From an uncultured Collinsella sp. (GTDB lineage: Bacteria; Actinomycetota; Coriobacteriia; Coriobacteriales; Coriobacteriaceae): a DNA stretch of 13,109 bases. Below the pieces are notes generated by a model, which worked only from the letters and a program-made list of their open reading frames with translations, had not been told where the DNA came from and searched no databases. Shown here one piece after another: positions 1 to 4,611 of this stretch (positions are counted from its first letter, which is position 1; every line of letters starts with the position of its first letter). The stretch lies in contig CATXML010000019.1 in NCBI GenBank assembly GCA_958372035.1, positions 1 to 13,109 on the forward strand, written 5' to 3'. The translations under genes and the position numbers were made by a program.

Positions 1-7
1 TCCTGCT

Positions 8-45
8 CGCACGGAGAGCACATTAAGTGCTCTCCGGCTCGTGCG
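8..45. repeat. Inverted repeat / stem-loop near left edge
   Basis: A perfect 10-bp inverted repeat, CGGAGAGCAC (12-21) and GTGCTCTCCG (27-36), encloses the 5-base loop ATTAA. A further arm pair, CGCAC (8-12) and GTGCG (41-45), can extend the stem across a 5-base one-sided bulge. No T-run follows, so it does not look like a simple terminator. It may be a transcript 3' structure, a protein-binding palindrome or a dispersed repeat. The flanking sequence is not recognisable as tRNA, 5S rRNA, SRP RNA or tmRNA. Confidence 0.55.
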
Positions 46-90
46 GAACTCGCGACCGATGTTGCCCTATACGCCCACCCAGGTCCTCAG

Positions 91-131
91 GTGACGTTGC
101 TTGCGAACGTCGCTCTACTCGTTCGCTTTTT
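91..131 (+). terminator. Terminator-like hairpin with overlapping alternative stem
   Basis: GCGAACG (103-109) pairs with CGTTCGC (120-126) and is followed by TTTTT (127-131), which is the form of an intrinsic terminator on the plus strand. An overlapping stem, 91-98 with 106-113 (GACGTT/AACGTC core), uses the same bases and would exclude it. No plus-strand gene starts downstream before the convergent minus-strand gene. The simplest reading is the 3' end of a transcript entering from the left; an attenuator-like switch is possible. Confidence 0.45.
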
Positions 132-175
132 GGTCTGGAGAGCCGGGTGGGCTGATAGAAAAATAGATGTGAGTA

Positions 176-213
176 GGGGCTCCTCCGTTGATGAACGAGG
201 GAGCCCCTTGTTT
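176..213. terminator. Probable bidirectional terminator downstream of manA
   Basis: GGGGCTCC (176-183) pairs with GGAGCCCC (200-207). An inner stem 186-189 with 194-197 closes on loop GATG, and a T.G pair and a C-A mismatch lie between the two stems. A T-rich tail (TTGTTTCGTTTT) follows on the plus strand. On the minus strand a less clean T-rich stretch follows beyond position 165. It lies about 28 bp beyond the manA stop codon, so it probably ends manA transcription and may also stop transcripts coming from the left. Confidence 0.65.
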
Positions 214-234
214 CGTTTTGGTTGTTGTTGCGAC

Positions 235-1167
235 CTAGAGGTGGCTGATGATCAGTTCCATCTTGCCTTCGAGTTCGATCTGGTTCACGGTGCTCGGGGC
301 CAGCAGGTGGCTGCCCTTGTGAACGGGCTCGCCGCACACGGTGCCCTCGCCGTCGATGACCGACAGGCACATGAAGGGCCAGTGCTGCTCCAAGGTCTTG
401 CTGCCGTCGACGCGCACGCGATCGACGGTGTAGCAGGAGTTAGACTCGAGCTCGGTCACGCCATCGACCTCGGGCGCGGTCACCGTGCCGTCGGTCGGAG
501 CCTGAACGTCAAAATCGATGCAATCCAGGCTCTGCTCAATGTGAAGTGGGCGCAGCTTGCCGTCGGTGCCGGGGCGGTCGTAGTCGTACAGGCGATAGGT
601 CACGTCGCTCGACTGCTGCGTCTCCAAAATGAGCGTGCCGGTCTTGATGGCGTGCACGGTACCGGAATCAATCTGGAAAAAGTCGCCCTTGTGGATCGGC
701 AGCACGTTGAGCATGTCGTCCCAGCGGCCGTCTTCGATCATCTGTGCAGCCTCGGCGCGGTCCTTGGCGCGCTGGCCGACGATGATCGTGGCACCGGGCT
801 CGCAGTCCAGTACATACCAGCACTCGGTTTTGCCCAGGCTGCCGTTCTCGTGCTCGGCGGCGTACTCGTCGTTGGGATGAATCTGGATCGAAAGGTCGTC
901 CTTGGCGTCCAGAATCTTAATGAGCAGCGGGAACTCCTTGCCCTCGCAGTTGCCAAAGAGCTCGCGGCGCTCGGCCCACAGCCATGACAGCGTGTGACCG
1001 GCGTACGGGCCCTCAGCGATCTGGCAGTCGCCGTTGGGATGGGCCGAGATGGCCCAGCACTCACCGATGGGGCCCTCGGGAATGTCGTAACCAAACACGG
1101 TCTCCAGCTGGCGGCCGCCCCAGATCTTCTCGTGGAAGATCGGCGTCAGTTTAATCAAATCGGACAT
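235..1167 (-). CDS. manA: Mannose-6-phosphate isomerase, type I, short form
   Basis: Zinc enzyme interconverting mannose 6-phosphate and fructose 6-phosphate in the cytoplasm, feeding mannose into glycolysis or supplying mannose-6-P for glycan synthesis. The N-terminus (KLTPIFHEKIWGG) is typical of the short Bacillus/Firmicutes-type type I enzymes of about 310-320 residues, and the length fits. Likely zinc ligands, numbered from the chosen start, are H97 (IQIHPND), E115 (GKTECWYVL) and H172 (SGTVHAI); a cupin core surrounds them. Two in-frame ATGs exist, at 1173 and 1167. GGGAG on the minus strand lies 7 bases before the ATG at 1167 but only 1 base before the upstream one, so I chose 1167 (310 aa). 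It is downstream of the GntR regulator gene on the same strand, 66-72 bp away, and probably co-transcribed with it. Confidence 0.93.
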   Translation of the reverse strand: MSDLIKLTPIFHEKIWGGRQLETVFGYDIPEGPIGECWAISAHPNGDCQIAEGPYAGHTLSWLWAERRELFGNCEGKEFPLLIKILDAKDDLSIQIHPNDEYAAEHENGSLGKTECWYVLDCEPGATIIVGQRAKDRAEAAQMIEDGRWDDMLNVLPIHKGDFFQIDSGTVHAIKTGTLILETQQSSDVTYRLYDYDRPGTDGKLRPLHIEQSLDCIDFDVQAPTDGTVTAPEVDGVTELESNSCYTVDRVRVDGSKTLEQHWPFMCLSVIDGEGTVCGEPVHKGSHLLAPSTVNQIELEGKMELIISHL

Positions 1168-1189
1168 GTGCATACTCCCATAAGGTTGT

Positions 1190-1227
1190 GCGGGCGCCGC
1201 GTAAGACAGCTCAAAACGAGCACCCGC
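1190..1227 (-). other. Intercistronic stem-loop between gntR and manA
   Basis: GCGGGCGC (1190-1197) can pair with GCACCCGC (1220-1227), one pair being a wobble. It encloses a smaller hairpin, GCTC (1209-1212) with GAGC (1218-1221). No T-run follows on the minus strand, so it is not a clear terminator. It sits between the regulator stop codon and the manA ribosome-binding site. It could act in mRNA processing or unequal expression of the pair, or it could be chance pairing in GC-rich DNA. Confidence 0.25.
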
Positions 1228-1239
1228 CGGATTACAAAA

Positions 1240-1959
1240 CTAGGCCAGCGTTACGTTGTGCAGCTCAAAGCGGTCACAAACGTTGCGCGAGATCGAATGC
1301 TCAAAGGCGGTGCCGCTATCCAAAAAGCCAATCTGGTTGAGCTCGAGCAGGGGAGAGCCGGGTTTGGTGTCCAGGCGCTCAGCCTCTTCCTCGGTTGCCG
1401 CTACGGCGCGAATGGTGCGGTGGAAGCTCGAAATCTTCAGCCCGCATTGCTCGCGGATGAAGCTGTAGACCGATCCATACAGGTCTTTCTTTTTAAGGCC
1501 CGGAATCAGCTCGAGGGGCATGTAGGTGTACTCGATAACGATGGGCTTCTCGTCGACCTGGCGCACGCGCACGATGTGATAGGCAAAGTCGTCCTCGGCA
1601 ATTCCCAGCTGGGCAGCGACGTCTGCTGGCGGATTGACAATCGAGAAATCGTAGACCACCGAGGTCACCTTTTCCCCGCGGTGCTCATACGAAAAGCCCT
1701 GGGCACGGTCGTTCTTGCCTTGAAAAAACACCTGGCCGGGAAGCCCCGCCGTGTCCTTAACGTAGGTGCCCGATCCGCGCCGGCTGGTAATAAGGCCTTC
1801 CTCGGTAATCTGCTCAATCGCTCGTTTGACGGTGATTTTAGAAACGCTATAGAGCTCGCAGAACTCAACGACGGTGGGCAGCTTGTCGCCCGGCTTTAGA
1901 GCGCCGTCCTCGATGCTTCGACGGATATCTGCAGCTATTGCCTCGTATTTGGGAATCAT
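1240..1959 (-). CDS. GntR-family regulator with UTRA domain (HutC/FarR type)
   Basis: A 239-residue cytoplasmic transcription factor. Residues about 4-68 form a GntR winged helix: PGDKLPT turn, then a helix-turn-helix around VEFCELYSVSKITVKRAIEQ, and a wing ending RGSGTYV. Residues about 85-235 match a UTRA ligand-binding domain, with the typical VVIEYTYMPLELIPGL stretch and the late FEHSISRNVCDRFEL segment. Members of this subfamily usually sense sugar phosphates, amino acids or related small molecules. The start is well supported: AAAGGAGG lies 4 bases before the ATG, and a TATACT box (1996-2001) sits 36 bp upstream. Being first in an apparent operon with manA and divergent from a ROK kinase, it probably controls hexose or mannose use and its own expression. 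The effector cannot be read from the sequence. Confidence 0.9.
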   Translation of the reverse strand: MIPKYEAIAADIRRSIEDGALKPGDKLPTVVEFCELYSVSKITVKRAIEQITEEGLITSRRGSGTYVKDTAGLPGQVFFQGKNDRAQGFSYEHRGEKVTSVVYDFSIVNPPADVAAQLGIAEDDFAYHIVRVRQVDEKPIVIEYTYMPLELIPGLKKKDLYGSVYSFIREQCGLKISSFHRTIRAVAATEEEAERLDTKPGSPLLELNQIGFLDSGTAFEHSISRNVCDRFELHNVTLA

Positions 1960-1995
1960 GGAACCTCCTTTCCGGCTTGATTGGGTATAAAAGAA

Positions 1996-2001
1996 AGTAT
2001 A
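1996..2001 (-). promoter_or_regulatory. Probable -10 box of the gntR-manA promoter
   Basis: Read on the minus strand, TATACT in the context GACTATACTTTC lies about 36 bases before the gntR ATG, giving a leader of about 30 nt. No good -35 hexamer is seen at 16-18 bp. The same CTATACTT octamer occurs before the aminotransferase and tat genes in this window, which strengthens the call. Confidence 0.45.
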
Positions 2002-2057
2002 GTCAACACCTAAGCATCCCTATTGCGTTTTTGAAAAGTTCGAGAAAGAGAATATCT

Positions 2058-2086
2058 AAAAACGCTTTTCTTATTAAATAAAAGCG
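2058..2086 (-). terminator. AT-rich inverted repeat, terminator-like on the minus strand
   Basis: CGCTTTT (2063-2069) pairs with AAAAGCG (2080-2086) around a 10-base AT-only loop apart from one C. On the minus strand the stem is followed by TTTTT (2058-2062), the form of an intrinsic terminator. No minus-strand gene ends just upstream of it, so it may instead be an operator palindrome in the divergent promoter region, or a relic. Confidence 0.35.
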
Positions 2087-2136
2087 CCTTAAAACGAAAT
2101 ACAATCGAATATTGTCGTATTGAGCAGATTGATTAG

Positions 2137-2203
2137 TCTGGGGACGGGGCCGAGTTGTGTTGCCGTCTAACGAACTGAATCTCATGCGCTGCGTTTCCCC
2201 AGA
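2137..2203. repeat. TCTGGGGA/TCCCCAGA inverted repeat flanking a 51-bp spacer
   Basis: An 8-bp perfect inverted repeat (2137-2144 and 2196-2203) brackets a GC-rich spacer. It directly abuts the hairpin at 2206-2244 and shares the GGGGAC/GTCCCC theme with the elements at 3256 and 6026. It looks like the outer part of a dispersed non-coding element. The copy number elsewhere cannot be judged from one window. Confidence 0.4.
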
Positions 2204-2205
2204 TA

Positions 2206-2244
2206 AAACCTGCCAAAACAAACCTGTTCCTTTTTGGTAGGTTT
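2206..2244 (+). repeat. Hairpin element 1: variable stem, CTGTTCC-type loop
   Basis: A 13-bp stem, AAACCTGCCAAAA (2206-2218) with TTTTGGTAGGTTT (2232-2244), contains one G.U pair and encloses a 13-base loop, CAAACCTGTTCCT. The loop resembles those of the hairpins at 3256-3284 (complement strand) and 6051-6077, although the stems are unrelated. It lies just upstream of the glucokinase -10 box, so it could affect that promoter. Confidence 0.55.
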
Positions 2245-2259
2245 TTGCCTTGGGAGCGG

Positions 2260-2265
2260 TACCAT
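2260..2265 (+). promoter_or_regulatory. Possible -10 box for glucokinase
   Basis: TACCAT sits 34 bases before the glucokinase ATG, giving a leader of about 28 nt. The same hexamer stands at nearly the same distance before ppaC (3376-3381). No good -35 is visible at standard spacing. Confidence 0.3.
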
Positions 2266-2299
2266 ACAGGCAATGTTTAAACGAGAAAGGTGGGCTCCC

Positions 2300-3253
2300 A
2301 TGGAACCTAAGCAGTACTACATCGGCATTGACGTCGGCGGCACTTCGGTTAAGGAGGGCCTGTTCGACGAAGACGGTAACCTGCTTGCCAAGGCCAGCGT
2401 GCCTACGCCTCCCATCGTTGACGCTGCGGGCTTTGCCGCGGTGACCGAGGCTATCGACCAGGTGGTCGCCAAAGCCCAGATTCCGCGTGCCTTTGTGGCG
2501 GGCATTGGCCTGGCCGTTCCGTGCCCTATCCCGGCATCGGGCGATGCCAAGGTCAAGGCCAACATTGCCATCAACCTGCCCGAGCTGAGGATCGCCATTC
2601 AAAAGCACTGCCCCGACGCGGTCGTTAAGTACGAGAACGATGCCAACGCCGCTGCCATGGGCGAGGCCTGGCTCGGCTCTGCCAAGGGCGTACAGAACGT
2701 GGTGATGGTCACCATTGGTACCGGCGTGGGCGGCGGCGTTATCGTTAACGGCGACGTGGTGTCGGGCGTTGTGGGCGCCGGCGGCGAGATTGGCCACATG
2801 TGCCTGAACCCCGAAGAGGAGCGCACCTGCGGCTGCGGCGGCCATGGCCACCTGGAGCAGTATTCCAGCGCCACCGGCGTGGTGAGCAATTACCTGGCTG
2901 AGTGCAAGAAGGCGGGTGTCGAGCCCATCGAGCTCACCGGCCCCTCCGATTCCAAGGACGTGTTCCAGGCCTGCCGCGAGGGTGACAAGCTCGCGCTTGC
3001 CGCGGCCGATACCATGGCCGACTATCTCGGTCGCGCCCTGGCGCTTATTGCCAACTTGGTCGATCCCGAGATGTTCCTCATCGGCGGCGGCGCATCCGCC
3101 TCGGCCGATGTCTACCTCGACAAGGTCCGCGAGCACTTTAAGCAGTACGCGCTTTCTGCCTCGCGCGAGACGCCCATCAAGGTCGCTTCGCTCGGAAACG
3201 ACGCCGGCATCATCGGTGCCGCCTACGTAGCCCTGCGCGCTGCCGGTAAATAG
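2300..3253 (+). CDS. ROK-family glucokinase / sugar kinase
   Basis: A 317-residue cytoplasmic kinase, most likely ATP-dependent glucokinase producing glucose 6-phosphate; ROK kinases can also use N-acetylmannosamine, fructose or allose. The N-terminal phosphate loop is IGIDVGGTSVKEG (8-20). The catalytic aspartate is D114 in YENDANAAAMGE. A glycine-rich GTGVGGG follows at 140-146, then E163 and H166 (GGEIGHM), expected to contact sugar or zinc. The ROK cysteine motif reads CGCGGHGHLE (177-186): C177 and C179 are present, but the usual third cysteine is H184. The start is the ATG after AGGTGG (2288-2293), spacing 6; upstream in-frame codons have no SD and would precede the domain. It is divergent from the gntR-manA pair, consistent with hexose metabolism. 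Confidence 0.9.
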   Translation: MEPKQYYIGIDVGGTSVKEGLFDEDGNLLAKASVPTPPIVDAAGFAAVTEAIDQVVAKAQIPRAFVAGIGLAVPCPIPASGDAKVKANIAINLPELRIAIQKHCPDAVVKYENDANAAAMGEAWLGSAKGVQNVVMVTIGTGVGGGVIVNGDVVSGVVGAGGEIGHMCLNPEEERTCGCGGHGHLEQYSSATGVVSNYLAECKKAGVEPIELTGPSDSKDVFQACREGDKLALAAADTMADYLGRALALIANLVDPEMFLIGGGASASADVYLDKVREHFKQYALSASRETPIKVASLGNDAGIIGAAYVALRAAGK

Positions 3254-3255
3254 CT

Positions 3256-3305
3256 GGTGCAAGGGGGTCAGGTTACTTTGCACCAACATGGTGCAAAAGG
3301 GACAG
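3256..3305. repeat. Hairpin element 2: three-armed GGTGCAA repeat
   Basis: Arm GGTGCAA (3256-3262), its complement TTGCACC (3278-3284) and the arm again (3290-3296) give two alternative hairpins. Read on the minus strand, the first loop is AGTAACCTGACCCCC, and the third arm is flanked by GGGACAG (3299-3305), the complement of CTGTCCC. The layout therefore repeats: loop motif, then arm. It starts 2 bp after the kinase stop codon, lacks a T-run, and may act as a transcript 3' structure or be a dispersed repeat. Confidence 0.55.
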
Positions 3306-3375
3306 CCTTGGCCCCAATGCCTGCCCCAAAATATGCCGTGGCCCTTCCGTCTGCGAAGGCTCGGCATCGGCGTGC

Positions 3376-3381
3376 TACCAT
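3376..3381 (+). promoter_or_regulatory. Possible -10 box for ppaC
   Basis: TACCAT within the small palindrome GCTACCATAGC lies 38 bases before the ppaC ATG, giving a leader of about 32 nt. No good -35 is seen. Confidence 0.3.
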
Positions 3382-3419
3382 AGCTACGTCCAAGTACACA
3401 TATCAAGTGGAGGATATCC

Positions 3420-4343
3420 ATGGCAAACGTTCTTGTCTTTGGTCACCAGAACCCCGATAACGACGCCATCATGAGCGCCGTCGTCCTGTCCCAGCTGCTC
3501 AACCAGGTTGAGTGTGCCGGCAACACCTATGAGGCCTGTGCCCTTGGTCAGCTTCCGGCAGAGTCCGCCAAGCTGCTTGCCGACGCCGGCATCGCCGAGC
3601 CCCGCGTGATTGAGTCCGTCGAGGCCGGTCAGCTCGTCGTCCTCACCGACCACAACGAGTCTGCCCAGTCCGTCGCCGGCCTTAAGGACGCCACGGTCTT
3701 TGGCGTCGTCGACCATCACCGCATCGGCGACTTCGAGACCGCCGGCCCGCTGCACTACATCTGCCTGCCCTGGGGTTCCAGCTGCACCATCGTCACCAAG
3801 CTCGCCGGCGTGCTCGGCGTTGAGCTTTCCGACGTCCAGGCCAAGCTGCTGCTCTCGGCCATGATGACCGACACGCTCATGCTCAAGAGCCCCACCACCA
3901 CCGATGTCGACCGCGCCGTCGCCGCCAAGCTCGGCGAGCAGGTGGGCGTCGACCCGGTCAAGTTTGGCATGGAGGTCTTCCTCACCCGTCCGTCCGGCTC
4001 CTTCACCGCAGCCGAGATGGTCGGCAACGACATCAAGATGTTCGAGCCCGCTGGCAAGAAGCTGCTCATCGGCCAGTACGAGACTGTCGATAAGAGCCGC
4101 GCTCTCGGCATGATCGACGAGATCCGTGAGGCCATGCGCGCCTACGCCGCCGAGAAGGGTGCCGATGGCATCGTCCTGTGCATCACCGACATCATGGAGG
4201 AGGGCTCGCAGGTCCTGCTCGAGGGCGAGACCGAGGCTGCTCAGAAGGGCTTGGGCATTGCCGACGAGCACGACGGCGTCTGGATGCCGGGCGTCCTCTC
4301 CCGTAAGAAGCAGGTCGCTGCCCCCATCATGGCCGCCTGCTAG
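3420..4343 (+). CDS. ppaC: Manganese-dependent inorganic pyrophosphatase (family II, DHH)
   Basis: Hydrolyses cytoplasmic pyrophosphate to two phosphates, pulling nucleic-acid and amino-acid activation reactions forward. At 307 residues it matches the roughly 310-residue Bacillus/Streptococcus family II enzymes and lacks the CBS/DRTGG insert of regulated forms. The N-terminal DHH domain supplies the metal ligands: H9, D13 and D15 (GHQNPDND), D77 (TDHNE), H99 in VDHHRIGD, and D151 (MMTDT). The C-terminal DHHA2 domain ends with the substrate-binding SRKKQ signature (294-298). The start is the ATG 6 bases after GTGGAGG (3407-3413). It stands alone, with its own putative promoter and a strong terminator 22 bp after the stop codon. 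Confidence 0.97.
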   Translation: MANVLVFGHQNPDNDAIMSAVVLSQLLNQVECAGNTYEACALGQLPAESAKLLADAGIAEPRVIESVEAGQLVVLTDHNESAQSVAGLKDATVFGVVDHHRIGDFETAGPLHYICLPWGSSCTIVTKLAGVLGVELSDVQAKLLLSAMMTDTLMLKSPTTTDVDRAVAAKLGEQVGVDPVKFGMEVFLTRPSGSFTAAEMVGNDIKMFEPAGKKLLIGQYETVDKSRALGMIDEIREAMRAYAAEKGADGIVLCITDIMEEGSQVLLEGETEAAQKGLGIADEHDGVWMPGVLSRKKQVAAPIMAAC

Positions 4344-4364
4344 GTTCTTTTGACCTAACACCGA

Positions 4365-4403
4365 CGACCGGATCGCGGACGCCCCGCGCTCCGGTCGTTT
4401 TTT
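4365..4403 (+). terminator. Strong intrinsic terminator of ppaC
   Basis: CGACCGGA (4365-4372) pairs with TCCGGTCG (4390-4397). After a T/C mismatch, CGCGG (4374-4378) pairs with CCGCG (4384-4388) around a 5-base loop. TTTTTT (4398-4403) follows. Confidence 0.95.
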
Positions 4404-4513
4404 GTGCACGGCGCCGCGTCGTCTCTTGGACAGGCGTGCCCGCGCCGTTGAGCAAATAATGTTCAACCTGTGGTTCCGCTTTTCGGCCACGCCTGCGTGC
4501 TTGTCGTGCAGGG

Positions 4514-4519
4514 TAGGCT
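4514..4519 (+). promoter_or_regulatory. Tentative -10 box for nhaA
   Basis: TAGGCT in GGGTAGGCTAGATG is the best -10-like hexamer in the GC-rich gap between the ppaC terminator and nhaA. If used, it would give a leader of about 86 nt containing both hairpins below. The support is weak because no -35 is apparent. Confidence 0.2.
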
Positions 4520-4542
4520 AGATGCAAGCGTAATACGTTAGA

Positions 4543-4578
4543 GCGCGGCGCCGCCACTTGGGCGGGCCGTGCTTTTTT
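4543..4578 (+). terminator. Terminator-like hairpin in the nhaA leader
   Basis: GCGCGGC (4543-4549) pairs with GCCGTGC (4566-4572), including one G.U, and CCGCC (4551-4555) pairs with GGCGG (4561-4565). G4550 is bulged and the loop is ACTTG. TTTTTT (4573-4578) follows. The ppaC terminator lies 140 bp upstream and no other gene ends here. This suggests either attenuation of nhaA or the end of an unrecognised small transcript between 4404 and 4578. Confidence 0.6.
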
Positions 4579-4581
4579 AAG

Positions 4582-4605
4582 ACGGGAGCCATCCCGTGAA
4601 AGGAG
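4582..4605 (+). promoter_or_regulatory. Leader hairpin abutting the nhaA ribosome-binding site
   Basis: ACGGGA (4582-4587) pairs with TCCCGT (4592-4597) around GCCA. The SD GAAAGGAG (4598-4605) begins on the very next base, and the ATG is 6 bases further. Such placement can influence ribosome access or mRNA stability. It may also work with the terminator-like stem just upstream. Confidence 0.45.
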
Positions 4606-4611
4606 CCGCCC

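Larger units (their letters stand above)
1960..2299. other. 340-bp divergent intergenic region, no gene seen
   Basis: The left half (about 1980-2130) is markedly AT-rich compared with the rest of the window; the right half is GC-rich and repeat-like. Contents from left to right: gntR SD and -10, an AT-rich inverted repeat (2063-2086), a smaller ACAAT/ATTGT repeat near 2100-2115, a TCTGGGGA/TCCCCAGA pair (2137-2144, 2196-2203), a 13-bp hairpin (2206-2244) and the glucokinase promoter and SD. I see no convincing small ORF or structural RNA. The AT-rich part may hold binding sites for the GntR protein, but no operator could be assigned. Confidence 0.6.

Noticed and set aside
1..131. Structural RNA (tRNA, 5S, SRP, tmRNA, RNase P) at the left edge
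   Set aside because: Strong hairpins are present, but none of the signature sequences of these RNAs could be found on either strand.
91..987. 298-codon plus-strand frame opposite manA
   Set aside because: Antisense to a clear mannose-6-phosphate isomerase, and it reads through two terminator-like hairpins.
3256..3305. CRISPR-like repeat
   Set aside because: Only three short arms with unequal spacers and no cas genes; the arms alternate in orientation, unlike a CRISPR array.
2003..3421. Long minus-strand open frame opposite the ROK kinase
   Set aside because: It is antisense to a clear ROK kinase, its translation is a low-complexity Gly/Ala/His/Val sequence with no domain, and it runs through the AT-rich gap. 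GC-rich codon bias opens such frames.
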